64,000 bases of DNA from Rhodamnia argentea (GCF_020921035.1 NC_063155.1:24917294-24981293), one strand, 5' to 3'; positions 46,967 through 60,400 are shown, counted from the first letter of the stretch. Numbers and translations: made by a program. Notes: generated by a model not told the origin, from the letters alone.

Positions 46967-49900
46967 TATTGCATTGATACCAATTTAGTCATAAATCTTT
47001 TGATTTGGACTAATTTAGTCCTAAATATTATGTATTTATGCCAATTTAGTCCATCGGATTAATTTTATACGAAAATCGCTGACATAGATACTCTATTTAT
47101 CCTACTTAGCGTAACCGGCACCAACGTAGATAAGTTTTTATTTTTGTTAATTTTTCTGAACTTTTTGTTTTGGTTTTTCTTTTTTCTTCTTTTCCTTCGT
47201 TCCTTTTTTTTTTTCAACTACGGGTTGACCAAAATAGAGGGCCGCAACACCCTTGCCTAGACAAGCTGGGTCTGAAAAAAAAAAATTTGGAAAAAAATAA
47301 TTTAAAAAACTTATAGTATTATCCACGTCGGCGCTAGTTATATCATGTAAAACAACTAGAGTTATGTCGGTGAGTTTCTATCAAAATTGACGGGGATGGA
47401 CTAGTTGGCACCGTCGCGACCTAAAAAAATCATATTTCTAGGTTAATGGATTACTAGGTTAATTAAATTAACTAACCTAGCTCGAGTCCTCCCGAACTCT
47501 ACCAACTCGCAACTTATGGTTCAAATAATTAACAAGCAAAAAGATTTAACTTGGAGTCGCCACTAATCAATTCATGGTAGGCTGATTAGACACCTAAATA
47601 AAGTATCGGGAGAAATACTTTATTTTTACGAACCGGAGATTCATTGAATTCGGGAACTTGGTTACGCTAATATTTCTATTAACGCCCTTTCGGTACCTTT
47701 CATTTGAATGAAAATTATCTGAGTCAGCAACTTGCGAGGATTGTGATTCAAAGTTCCAAAGGTACAATTATTATTTTTTATTTAAATGGATGATGCAATG
47801 CATGAATGTGATGGTATTATGAGAACACAATTATTCTAACGAGATGAAAAAGTGACGACCATTCTAATATGACATGAATGCATGATGGTTTTTTTTTTTA
47901 AGTTTTTGAATCCTAATGACATGCAAAGCAACGTGAATTCTAACCTACATGTTATGCAAAAATGACATGAATTTAATCTAAGTGACATGTTATATTAGAC
48001 TAGACTAATCTACTAATTTAAAATGAACGAGCCTTATTCTAAATGATGTATGAATGCGACACGGCATCAATGACTTATCAAATTCATGACATAACGTATA
48101 ATACGACACGTAAAAAAAAATATGACGAAATGACATGCCGAACTATATGATATGTCAAACTTTGATGACGTGGCAAAATATATTATATGACTAATCAATG
48201 CAACATGAAAATGACATGGTGGTTATGCGACTAGGCCTAAACAACGTGCATATGTAAAATGAATGTGTTCAATCTACCCGAATATTCTAAACTATATGCA
48301 ATTTACATGAATGAGATATTTTTGGTGTTTTGAATGGATTTTTTTTATTTTTTATTTTTTATTTAACAAATCAAATCATGCATGATCATTTATGAAAATA
48401 TCTTCCGATTCAAATTAGATAACGGATTGGATCGAGGAATCAAATCTGGTGGTTAAGATTAGATATCTCGATCCCCGTGTCATCGAGACAAATCTCGGGG
48501 TCGAGATTAGTCCGAATTTGCACGTTGTTGGTAGGGAATCACCCTTTAATTCGAAACGGTTTTCTAATCTAAAAATATGCTTGAGGTATCAATAAAATTC
48601 AAATAGGCAATTATCACATACTGCAATATCAACGGATAAAAACTTGCCTAAGCAAAATATCATTCGAAATCCATATAAATTCAAACAAGAAACGAACTTG
48701 AGCAAATCGAATTTACCTAATCTGAAATATTTCAGATTTTGTTTCTTGTATTCGAATCTTCAATGGATCGAGGTAGCTTTTTGATCGTGATCAACGGAGA
48801 GGCGCACTACCAAGGCTCGAGATTGGCGGACAGCACCACCAATGAAACACGTCCAAAGAAGAGTTGTTTTGGACTTCAAACAGCGGTAAAAAGGCCCCTG
48901 GACAACAGCTGAACTTGTGCCTAAACAATCCCGAAATGACGAGCACTTTGCGCCGAATAATATAATTATCACTCTAAGCGTTGCCCAAAAATCTGCACTG
49001 AACATTAGCCCAAAAACTGCACTGTTTCTGTGCCAAACAGCAGTAAAACTTCCCAGGACAGCAGCAAAATTTGTCTTTAAACAGTAGCATGAGCTTGCTC
49101 GAACAAACCTTCGAAGCCAGCCTTAAACAGCCACTAAATCTTGCCTGAACAACAACCGGGACAGCACTGGAAAGCGATGAAACAGTGCTGGAATGAAGAT
49201 GAAACAATAAGCAGCAGTAACGAACTTTGATGGAGCTGTGACGCGTGACGGTGGGACAGCGGTGGACGTCGACGGGGTTATGTCGGGCGACAGCAGAATA
49301 GCGATGGCAACAGTAGGTCAGCGAAAGAGAATTAGCGCGCGGGGGAGCTTGCGACAAAGGAGGATTAGCGCATTGATGAGCTTCGAACGGAGGAGGGTTT
49401 CAACCCTTGAGGGAAAACCTTCGAACTCCGTCCCGAACTCACGTCGTTTTTCTCCAAGTTTTCTAAGCCCCCCTCTTCTCTCTCTTTTCTCTCGGGACGA
49501 GACTCACTTTTTTTTAAGGAAGTCTTCCCCCTCACTTTTCTGCTCTCTTTGTACCATCACGCCTTTTTTCCTATTCACCCTAGACGAGACCCCTCGCCTT
49601 TCTCTCTTTGTGCTTGTGCAGTTGTCGAGCCCCCCATGAAGAAGAACGTGAATGCCTTTTATAGACCGAGACGACTTGAGCTTCCTCAAAACAAATCAAA
49701 TCTCTCTTCGTATCTTTTATTTTGAAAGTACGGAGCTATTGGAGCTGTTTTGATCCGTGGAGATTTTCCGAGAATTTCGACAAAGACCACTTGAGCTCTT
49801 TCAATGCAATCTATTATGTTTCGCTCATATTGCCGCGAACGTGTCTACGTTCATCACCGTTGGCCCATTCACGAGTATTGATCTTTTGCCGATATTTCTC

Positions 49901-50269
49901 CAACCGCATTTTCATTGATTTTGAATATCGAAGATATGCTCCATCTTACCAGATTTTCAACGTTCTTTTTCCTATGGTTGCTTTCTTTCAACAATTTCAT
50001 GCATCAATCTCGAGCAAAATTAAATAGGTTCTGAATTGAACATTTAAGCATGTCCGCTACTAGTCCTATGCTAAATTAAACTAGACTATATGAAAATGAT
50101 TTGAATATTTTTTCTAGGGACTAAAGTTAGTCCCTAATTTTTATGCAAAAATTCATGACTAAAGAGAATAGCCAAAATTTAGGTGTCAACAGGCACAAAT
50201 GCAAAAAAAAGTTTAGAACTAAATTGATCCAATTGAAAAGTTTTGAAATGAATTGGTATCAATGCAATA
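46967..50269. mobile_element. Long-TIR element split by a gypsy solo LTR
   Basis: TATTGCATTGATACCAATTT at 46967 is mirrored by GGTATCAATGCAATA at 50255-50269. The arms correspond over about 100 bases, including AGTCCATC (ending 47058) and its mirror GATGGACTAG before 47412. The interior has GAGGGCCGCAACACCCTTG, shared with the one-armed copy at 35187. Excluding the LTR it is about 0.5 kb and non-coding. I could not fix the outer TSD because the left terminus is eroded. Confidence 0.75.
47412..50191 (-). repeat. Gypsy solo LTR (2780 bp) with 5-bp TSD
   Basis: Read on the minus strand it starts TGTTGACACCTAAATTTTG (at 50191) and ends GGTCGCGACG (at 47412; the family has A in the last place, so one substitution). 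It is flanked on both sides by GGCAC (47407-47411 and 50192-50196), the expected 5-bp duplication. No internal region is present, so it is a product of LTR-LTR recombination. The segment 47412-47700 is the inverse of 6950-7215. A TATA motif (reversed) lies at 49657-49663. Confidence 0.92.
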
Positions 50270-50299
50270 GGTTTAAGAATTTTTTTTATACTTTTTTCC

Positions 50300-51096
50300 A
50301 TTTTTATTTGGGCGAATTTTGTTTGGCTTTCGGCATTTTACAACCCTCGCGGCTCTCGTACTTTGATTTTATTAATTTTGAAACATTTTGATATGTAATA
50401 ATATTATTATGTCGTTTAAGGTGAATCTTGGTAATTTTTTTATCTTTTAATTTTTAAGGAAAAGCCATAAAATGTATGGCGTTGATCAAGCAAACTCATA
50501 GGTTTTCGCACGGTGTCTTGAATCAAGGGTATGCCGCCGACAAGTCGATTCAAGGCACTTTGCGAAGCACACGTCAACAATGCAGGAGTCAAAACTCCGA
50601 TGATTCACCTCAGGTGCGGGATGCTACTATTCAATCCTATCCGACGATAACCATATGAAGATGACATAGAATCTACCTTCCCCACCATCACCCTCTAAGT
50701 TGAGAGAAAATATTTTTCTTTCCTTCATCTCGGGGAATACCCTCGAATTTAATATCCAAGAGTTTGGACGAAGTAGTTAAATGACTTTACTCGGGCCCAT
50801 TGTTCACGCGTATAAGTAATTTCGCCAAAATTTACTTTATTACTTACCTTTCAAGAAATATATGTAAATTTACGCATTGACATATCTTTCACGATGAAGA
50901 GTAATACATTAATGAACCTAGACAAACTCTCGATGGTTAATTCAACTCGAACTTAAAAAAAAATATCATGGAAAAAATGTATACATTTAAACTACATTAT
51001 AACTACACACAACAATACATGATTGGCAAGTAATTAACGAACCCATTACCCTCTAAATTTACATACAAAATAAATATCCAATATTATACATCGACT
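50300..51096. other. Intergenic, no gene seen
   Basis: AT-rich with short frames only. No domain, RNA gene or clear repeat boundary. Confidence 0.4.
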
Positions 51097-51180
51097 TAAG
51101 GGGGTGCATGGCAACACTTCTGCTTTAAAAATCAACTTCCGGCAAGAATTAATTTTTCTACTTCTAGAGAGAAGTATTCA
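51097..51180. repeat. Truncated end of a MITE
   Basis: GGGGGTGCATGGCAACACTTCTGCTTTAAAAATCAACTTC matches the terminus of the element at 52158-57100 (GGGCGCGCATGATAACATTTCCG and, reversed, GGTACGCATGGTAACACTTCTG). Only this end is preserved. Confidence 0.55.
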
Positions 51181-51349
51181 CTCCTCCCCTCTCCCCCCCC
51201 TTCTCTATACGTGAGCATCAACATAATGTTAGTCGCAACGGAGCTCAAGATCACTTGTCACACTCTACGCCATGGACAACAAGAGAACGATTGAGCCGAG
51301 ACACCATGGAGGAAGAAGAAAAGTGAAGAGCCAGATCATGGGAGATGAC

Positions 51350-51700
51350 TAGGGGTATGCAAAAGAACCGGAAACTGAACCAGCCGGTTCCGAACGGTTC
51401 CCATGAGGACCAATCCACTTTCCAGTTCCACGTGTGGAATCGTCTATCTAAACCGGTAAATACACGTACATATTAATTCCATCTCTCCTTCTAATAAAAG
51501 AAAGAAACCCTGCATTTTACTCGTTGTTTCCCTTGTGACGCCTGACCTCAATCCTCCATCCCATATCCACGCGCACAACGCACGCTCTCTCTCCAAAAAG
51601 AAAGAAACCATAGCCCTATGAACTTCACCTCATCTCACCTCACCGTAAGCCGAACCGTCGAGTCTCTGCCTTGCTGGTTGGTGAGTTGGTAAGTTTCTAG
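51350..51700. repeat. hAT 5'-end-like fragment
   Basis: TAGGGGTATGCAAAAGAACCGG followed by AACCAGCCGGTTCCGAACGG has the form of a hAT terminus with subterminal GGTTCC motifs. No matching opposite end or TSD was found, so it is probably a truncated copy. Confidence 0.42.
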
Positions 51701-53129
51701 CTCTTTGTTCTAATTTGAGCTATCTACTTGGGCAGTTTAGTTTTGTTCGATGAATGAGAATATTGCTCATACTTCTCATTGTTGCTCCTTGCATTGGTCG
51801 ATTGATTTGTTGCGCCTTGACTTAAGATCAATCCTCATCGCATTGGTCATATCGCTCATACTTCAAAAATCACTTCATCATAGTTTCTACGAAGTAGATC
51901 AGTTCCATGGCTCCACCGGAAACATGGATGATTCCATGAAATCAGTAGGTGGTTTTTGGTTCTTATTTTATGAAATCTGTCTTTAGTTGGTGGCTTTCGA
52001 TTTCCGGACGAGAATCGATCACCACATATGATCAAGTGAACGTCGGGGAGAGAGAGAAATTATTATTCTCAACTTTTTAAATCAAAAAATTAAATCGTCT
52101 AATTTTCATCCGCCAAGGATAATTCGGGCGGCAATGTGTTGCATGCAGTTAAACTAAGGGCGCGCATGATAACATTTCCGTTTCAAAAATTAACTTCTGA
52201 TCAGAAGTTGATTTTTCCACTTCTCCTCAGAAGCAGAAGTTAATTTTTTTACTTCTACTCCATAAGTTATTTCTGATTAGAGAAATTCGTTTGGTAACGA
52301 TTGAAAATTTCTACTTCTGAAATATTATTAACACAAAATATTTTATGAAAAATTATTATCATCAATCGATAAATTTCTACTTCATTTTTTTACTTTTTTA
52401 AATTTATTTAAAAATATTTTTATTAGTAAAATATTATTTAATTTTTGAAAATAAAAAATATTATTTATTTTTTACTCCGGCTATTGGAGACGGCGACTCG
52501 GTGATGGTGGTAGGTGCGGTGGTCAATGGTTGGCGTCGGTTGGCGGCGGTTGCAACCAGTGAAGATTGGTGTCAGCAGTTTGATGACACCAGCAGATCGG
52601 GCGGCGACGACGGTCGATGGTCGTGGGTGGCAATGGATGGTGGCCGGAGAAGGTCGGCGGTGGTTGGTTGGTGGCAACCGACGGAGGTTTGCGGTGGGCG
52701 GGGGTTAGTGGTGGCCACAGCCTATTTGGGCCAAGAACCAACCCTTTGACCAACCGCGAAACCGATCCGCCGACCAACAGTAACCGGCCCGATTACGATT
52801 CTTAAAAATCTGGAACCGGCCCAAAAAGTCGTTGGACCTGGCCCAATGGCTAAAAAAATAAAAAATAAATTTGGGAAAGAGCCGTTCGGCTCTTTCTCGA
52901 CCGTTGCAAGCAACAAGTCCCCTCCCTTTTATTTATTTTTTCTTTTTCCCTTAATTTATTAAAACTATCCTAAATCTTTATAAATACTCCTTTCCATCTT
53001 TTATTTTTTCTCATAATTTCTCTCAGATTCTCTTAATTCTCTCAATCCGCTCAAATCTCTCAATTCTCTCAATCTCGGCTCAATTCTCTCAATTTTATGA
53101 ATTCGCTTTTCGCTCAATTCTCTCAAAAA

Positions 53130-55587
53130 ATGGCAAGTGGAAGCAGAGCTGGTGACAGAAGAAAGAGCCCGATTCGGATGGGGAAATCCGATTATCCTCA
53201 TGAATATGATCCTCGTGATTTTGTATATTGGGTAGACGAGGATGATAATATCAACGTTATTCCCAATGACGAACATGTCCCAACGCAAAAAAATCTTCAT
53301 CCTCCTACCGGTGTCAAAAAAATTTCAATAACAAAAGGAGCCCGAATGGGAGGGTATATCCAATATATGGGAATACTTCATGTAGGAACATTTAGGCGAA
53401 AATAAGTATCGGATAAAATGTAAATATTGTGGGGCAACATGCAAATTTACAGGTGGATGCGGCAATGGAACATTTAAACGGTATCTAAGGTCGAAACATG
53501 CAATGCAAGTGAGGATTGACACAAGCTAATAACAAATTTTCGGGGTTCGCCAATCCTAACACTTCTTGTTTATTTCGTTACACTGAAAAAGTTTATAAAG
53601 AAGAATTAGCTAAATTTGCTGTCATTGAACGTTTGCCGTTTAATTTTGGTGAAAATTTTGATTTTAATTATTTTATAAACACTGTATATACTACACAAGC
53701 ACAACCTGTTCCGAGAAATACGCTTAAACTCCAACTTCTTGGGCTTTATAAAAAAGGAAAAAAAAGATTTGAAAAACTATTTTATGAATTTTGATGGACG
53801 TGTGCATATAGGTAGCGACATTTAGAGTGATCATTGGCAAACTCATACTTATATGGGTATCACATGTCATTGGATATGTAAGGATTGGAACATTCAAAAA
53901 ATAGTTATTGCATTTCGAGTTTTTGATGATAGACATACGGCCAATAATATGTATAGAGTAATTATGCAAATTTTAGAAGAATATGATTTGATTAATAAAG
54001 TTTTTTTAGTTGATTTTGATAATGCCGCGGCAAATACCGTTTCCATTTTCGATTTAGAAAAGATTTATGAACCCGCTTTTTGTGGATAATTTTTTCACAT
54101 TTGATGTGCTTACCATGTTTTAAATTTATGTGTACGAGATGATTTACGAACTTTTGATGCTTTTCTCAACCCAATAAAGAGAGGAATTCAATTTTTATGG
54201 AAACATCATAAATTATGAGAGAATGGGGCAGATTTTGTAAATGAAATAAAAGAAAACCAAAAAAAATTTCAAAAGATGATCCAACTCGTTGGAATTGTAC
54301 GTACGAGTTGCTTAATCAATATTTTCTATATAAAGATTTATTATGTACGTGTACTTCGAATAATGTTTCTGAAATTAATTTATTCCCATAAGAGTGGGAT
54401 ATTTGCAAAAAAAAAAAAATTAAAATTTTTAAAAGTTTTCAACGATACAACTTATACTTTATCCGGTATTTATTATCCTACCACGCATTTATTTTTAATA
54501 GAGTATGTTAATATTATTTGTGTTTTTGAATAATATGAAAAAGATGATCAATGAGCTCCGACTATTATAAAAATTCGAACAAAATGGCTGCATTATTATA
54601 CCGACATTCTTCTTATTTATTTGGTTGCTTTTATTTTCGATCCACTTACCAAATTAGATGGTTTAAGTGATTATCTGAATATGTATTATCAATATTTACA
54701 TTTGAATGCAGTGGTAAATGTTAGAGCTATACAAGCAGCGGTTAAATACGCAATAGTAGAATTATATAATGAATTTTGTAGTAGATATAATCTAGTAGGT
54801 GATAGTGGATTTTCCCAACATAGTGACGTACAAAGCGGTGACCTAGCTAAAATTAGTAGATGGTACACAATGATGATGAGTAGGCAAAAAAAAGACAAAA
54901 GGGAGCAACATGTAATATTTCCGAAATAGAAACCTATTTAACAATTTATTTTGAGTTTGGTGATTTTGAAAGCGGCACTGATTTCAAATTCTAGAGTGGT
55001 GGAATAGGCATTCAACCCAATTCTCGGTTCTCGCTTTTATCGCAATACAGGTTTTAGCAACCTATTATTCAACAGTTGCGGTTGAACAAGTATTTAGCGT
55101 TGGAGGTAACATTTTGGACGATCGACATTTAAGATTACATCGGGATTTGGTGAAAGCTCAAGCTTGTGTCGATAATTGGACAAAGGTTAAACATTGACAA
55201 TAAGAGATGGATCGCAATAATGAAGCCGATTTCTTCAATGATGATGGAGATGCTACCGCCACGGGTATTGGAACGGGTAATGACGATTAATGATGAGGTA
55301 ATAGGCATTCAACCCAATTCTAAATTCTCGCTCTTATCGCAAGACAAGTTTTAGCAACCCATTGTTCAACAGTTGCGGTTGGACAAACATTTAGCGTTGG
55401 AGGCAATATTTTGGACGACCGACGTTTAAGATTACATCGGGATTTGGTGAAGGCTCGAGCTTGTGTCGATAATTGGACAAAGGTTAAACATCGACAACAA
55501 GAAATGGATCGCAACAATGAAACCGATTTCTTCAATGATGATGGAGATACTACCGCCACGGGTACCGGAACGAGTAATGACGATTAA
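53130..55587 (+). pseudogene. hAT transposase, heavily degraded, duplicated C-terminus
   Basis: Same family as copy A: it begins MASGSRAGDRRK, has an acidic DPRDFVYWVDEDDNIN segment, and a BED-like CKYCGATCKF finger in another frame. The core is scattered over five or more short frames (53516-53794, 53853-54089, 54621-54929). Landmarks such as VDFDNAAANTV and LIEYVNI are recognisable, but there are multiple stops and frameshifts, including a TAG where copy A reads SDIWSD. The hATC region (STVAVEQ..., QACVDNWTKVK) is present twice in tandem. It is non-functional. Confidence 0.9.
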
Positions 55588-55597
55588 CGATGAGGTA
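55004..55597 (+). repeat. 297-bp tandem duplication of the hATC coding end
   Basis: ATAGGCATTCAACCCAATTCT begins at 55004 and again at 55301. The two 297-bp copies run in register to GATGAGGTA (55300 and 55597). They differ by scattered substitutions (for example CTCGGTTCTC versus CTAAATTCTC), so the duplication is not very recent or the copies have diverged by decay. Confidence 0.92.
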
Positions 55598-57481
55598 AGT
55601 TAGGGTTATCAAAGATAAAAGAACTACATGGGCTTTGATTCTTCTATTCCCAATGAGATATGTAGGTGCTTAATGATAATTCATTAAGTTCAAGCCCCTT
55701 CCCTCTCCCATTCTCCCTCCCAAATTTGATTATAATGTACAATTTGATTACAATTTATATTTCATAATTTATTATTTTTATTTCATAATTCATTATTTAA
55801 AATTTAAATTTAAAAATTGGAACCCGAACTTGAATCAACGGTTCCATTTTTGATTTTGAACCGTAACCGATCCTTGAACCCGCTTGGAATCGCCGATTCA
55901 AAATCTAAATCGGAACCGTCGCTTAAAGTTCCGGTTCACAAGTGGTCACGAATCGGAACCGCCGATTCATGCATCGGAACCGGCCGGTTTTGAATCATGG
56001 CCACCACTAGCGGGGGCAGATGATGGTCGACGGTTGTCAATGGTCGTGGGTGGCGGTTGGTAGAGGTCGGCGACGATCTGCGACGGCGACGGTTGGCGGA
56101 TGAGGATATGATTGAAAAGAGGGTGAATGCGTAATAAAAAGAAAGTGAGGTGAGAAATACTTCTTGAGTTAGAGAAGAACTTTCTAAAGCGTAAATCTAT
56201 TGAGTAAAAAATTTACTTTTGAAAGTAGATTTTTGCTTTAGAAGTGCTTCTCGAGCAGAAATCCGTTCGGTGCGTAACTTATGAAGCGGAAATCCGTTTG
56301 CTAAAAATTTTTACTTTTGAAAGAAATTTCCACTTCTGAAGTTATTTTTCTCCCAATTTGATAATTTAAAAAAAAAAATAGCTTCTCCAACTCAATAAGT
56401 GCTTATCGCCTCACTCTTTTTTTATTACACCCACACTCTCTTTTCGATCATACCTACTTCCGCCAACCTCCGTCGCCGCGAACCGTCACCGACCGCCGCC
56501 CATCGCCGACCTCCACAGGCCGTCGCCCACGACCACCGCTAACCGCCGACTATAACTTGCCTACACCCACCGCAGACCTCCGTCGGTCGCCACCCATAGA
56601 CCTCCCCAAGTAGCCAACCATCGCCGACCTCCGCCGCCCGCCGCCCATCTTCACCCTCAATCGTCAACCGTCGCCGCCGTTGCAAACCGCCGACCACTGC
56701 GAATCTTCGCTAGCCACGATCGCCGCCAACTACTAATCCTCGGCGGCCGCAATCGCTGCCTCCTCTCGCCAACCATCAACCACCACCTCGCCTGCCGCCT
56801 CCCAATCGTTGTTTTCGGTTGCCAAAGTAAAAAATAAATAATAAATTTTTATTTTACAAAATTAAATAATATTTTAATAATAAAAATTTAAAAAAAGCTC
56901 AAAAATGAAGTAGAAATTTTTCGACCGCCAATAATAATTTTTTATAAAATATTTTATGTTAATAATATTTTAGAAGTAAAAATTTTTAATCATTACCAAA
57001 CAAAATTTCTTTGATCAGAAATAATTTCTGAAGTAAAAGTAAAAAAATTAATTTCTGATTAGAAATTATTTTTTAAAACAGAAGTGTTACCATGCGTACC
57101 TTAACTAATCACGCTTCTCGCAACGAAGCATAAAACAGTTCACGGCAAAGCAAGCACTCGACGAACCGTCAGATCCCATAAATCTCACGTGGGACCCACC
57201 GTCAACGGTTCGGATTCTTTCACTACACATACTATTCTCGTAACGGGTTCTCGTTCCCGGCAAGGCTCTCGCCCGCAGAGCGCCACGTTCTACACCCTTC
57301 CTAGACTTTACTACCCTCCCCCAAATTGATATTGTCTCTCATCTTCCAAGTCACCGGAAGGGCAGTCTTGTATTTCCACCCCAACTGCATAAAATATCTC
57401 CTTTCTTCTTCTTCACTCGCTCCGTCAGCTCCTGTGACTTACCATATCTCACTTCTCTCTCTCTCTCTGGTCACAGCCGCC

Positions 57482-60400
57482 ATGGCCACGGTGCTCGGCA
57501 ACATAGCTCTGTTGTTCGACCTGAACTCGCCTAGAGCTTCGATTCCCGATCGCAAGTCGCGTCCCTCGCTGCTCGACGTCGTCTCGAGCTTGACCAAGAG
57601 GGAGCCGCAGTTCACCTCCTACTACGCCGCCCCCGGTTCCAAGAGCTTCGAGGTGGATGGGGACGCCCGGAGCCACCGGGCCGTTGTGGCTCGGGGCAAG
57701 GCTAATTCGAAGGTGAACGGCGTCGATTTCGACGCGGGGTCCAGCGACGAGGACAGCAACGGGAACGGCAACGGGAGCAACGGGAACGGCGAAGACGAGG
57801 AGGAGTTCGACTGGGAGAAGGAAATGAGGAGGCGAGTGAAGGAGATGGAAGAGATGAAGGAGCTGGAGAGGAAGGCGGAGGAGTTGCAGACCCGGGCGGA
57901 GGAGGAGGGTGGAGAGGGCGAGGTTGGGGAGGAGACGGAGGAGGAGAAGAAAATGAGAGTCAGAAAAGAGCTCGAAAAGGTTAGATTAGATCGTTTACAA
58001 GTGGTTTTGATTTAAGCTACTACTGCTGATCATGAAGACTGACGTTTGTTTGTTACTTTGTTGCAAAATCAGAAGGGCAGGATGCTTTTGCTTCTTGTTA
58101 TTACTTTACGCACCCGTTTGCTTGCTCGATCAAGTTGGAGATGATTGTCTCGCTGCGTGAGGATTTTCCATTCTTCGTGTGATTTTCTGATGCTGACTAT
58201 ACTTTTAGCTTTGAAGAAGATAAAGATAAGAAATGACGCTCTGTCGACGGTCGAATATACCTTTAGTGGATAGTTCAGAAATTTGTTGTCTATTCCCTAG
58301 TCATGATGATTTGGGAATCTAATTGTGTTTGCACGTTTATGTCTATGTCACGAGCTCTGCTTCATTTGATATCGGTGCCCTGTCGAATGTGGTAATGACT
58401 AATGATATGGTTCTTTGTTCTCTGGTCGGAGGTCAGGTGGCTAAAGAGCAGGCGGAGCGAAGAGCCACCGCCCAGCTGATGTTTGAGTTGGGTCAAAAAG
58501 CTTACGGAAGAGGAATGTATGGAAGGGCGATTGAGTTCCTAGAGGGTGCACTTACAATCATTCCTAGGCTAACATTGTTTGGCGGTGAGGTTGGTTTAGT
58601 ACCCTAGAGTCTGCATGTCCTGGTGTTGTTTTCCTGAGATGTCACGACGCCACATCCTTAATACCATGTTGATGGGAACTGATGCAGATGTTTGCTCATT
58701 TTTGGCCTCCAGATTCAGATATGGCTTGCAATGGCATACGAGGCTAATAATCGTCATAAAGATTGTATAGCACTTTACCAACAGCTGGAGAAGAAGCACC
58801 CTAGTGCTAGCATTCGACGTCAAGCTGCAGAGCTCAAGTATATCCTTCAAGCACCTAAGTTGAAAATTTCACAGGAGGAGATGGTTACCATTCCGCTTAT
58901 AGGATCCAGCTATGACAGGTAAATTTCCATCTCTTCACATCACCGTGTTAACCTGAGTTTGAGCCGATTGCCCCTTCTGCTTGCAATTTCAGACCCCTCA
59001 CCGTCTCACATGAGGTGTACCTAAGGAGAATCGGAGTGCAAAGTACCCTTAACATGTTACTAGAGGTAGAAAATAGGCATCAGAGTTTTGGTTGCAACTG
59101 TTTCATGGAATGACTTTGTGCTGGGTCAATTTGAGCTTTAGATGACGGAGGAGCAACTGCATTTGCTCCCGGTTCCGCACTGACATGGCTAATTTAACCA
59201 ACCTACAATGTACAGAGTGGATGGACAAATAAGTTGCATATATGAGATGAGGTGCGTAAACAGTAAATAAATTGCATGAAGGAATTGGATTTACGAAGTA
59301 TGACTACTCAAAGTGAATTTAATATGGAAATATATTTTGGAAGTAAGTAACTTCAAGGAACTGAAAATTCAAAGGTACGAGAATCTAAATGGACCACATG
59401 GCAGAAATCTAAACATTACAGAAAGTGTAGAGGCAAAAGATAGTGCAGGATTTGTCTCGATGTCTGTGTGTGTGTCCCCTCCTCTGTCTTGAGTATTCTT
59501 TTGATACCATTCTTCTGCTGATTTCATTCTCCTTGTGATAAGCATTCCCCTGATTAGGTGATCGTGTGTTTCTTTATCTCAGTTGCTCCCATTTACTTGA
59601 ATGACCTCGAGCATGTACTTTAACTCCTAATTAGTTCTTTCCTTTCTGTCTTCTCTTGCGCTTTTGATGAAGTCTTCCGCTGGCGTGGTGTCTTTTATAT
59701 ATCCAACTGCAAGATGACTACTTCCCACATTCTCCAACCTCACAACCCATTTTACTTTTGACACCAACTTCCACTGGTTTAGTCCACAGAAGATTATTTT
59801 AAAAGCGGGCACCAACACAAAATTTCGTAGTTGTTTTGTACAGTGGGTTGCTTGCCCAAACTTTAGTCGTTTAAACTTAGCCACATTTACCTATACCCTT
59901 TTCACAAAATTAACCTGTACGAGAGAGCCTTCTACCTTGTAAGTTTTCGTTTATTCTAAGCAACTCTACTGGTAATATCGGGAACTAGACTCAGAGGTTG
60001 AGGCTCAACTCTATGAAAAGCACCCAAGAGCCTCATCAACAAGTCTTCCACTTGATGTTATATGAATTCTCTTGAAAACCTTGAGGAAATCTTCTTTGGC
60101 TAGAATTAACATACCCTCATGCGAGGCTGTGTTATATGCTTTCTAGTAGAGGATGGTGCGGCTACCTCTTTTATGTACTGCAATGGGGTGTCTGCGCAGT
60201 TGCTATATATAATCCCTAACCTGAAGGATCTTATGTTGGCTTAACCTGCACCGTATCTGAATGAATTAATTGAGATATCTAATTGAGGAAATCTGAGCTC
60301 GCAGCTTTAGACAGGACACAAAAATCAAGCTGAGCAAGCAAACATTGGGCTGACTGGTGCAGTGGAGGCCCTAAGTGTATCCTATCCTAATGTGCAACTT

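Larger units (their letters stand above)
52706..56009 (+). mobile_element. hAT transposon, copy B (3304 bp)
   Basis: A perfect 12-bp TIR TAGTGGTGGCCA lies at both ends (52706 and, reversed, ending 56009). The flanks GCGGGGGT (52698-52705) and GCGGGGGC (56010-56017) form an 8-bp duplication with one mismatch. The coding order and motifs match hAT copy A, in the opposite orientation. The element sits in the GC-rich core of the outer MITE. Confidence 0.9.
52158..57100. mobile_element. MITE-like TIR element split by a hAT insertion
   Basis: The left end GGGCGCGCATGATAACATTTC and the reversed right end GGTACGCATGGTAACACTTC continue as matching arms of more than 300 bases (AGAAGTTAATTTTT, AATATTATTAACA, ATAAAAAATATTATTTATT). 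Flanks TTAAACTAA (52149-52157) and TTAACTAA (57101-57108) look like an 8-bp duplication with a one-base gain on the left. The interior is GC-rich (GGTCGGCGGTGG-type). A second related fragment seems to lie at 56150-56400. No coding capacity of its own. Confidence 0.75.
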
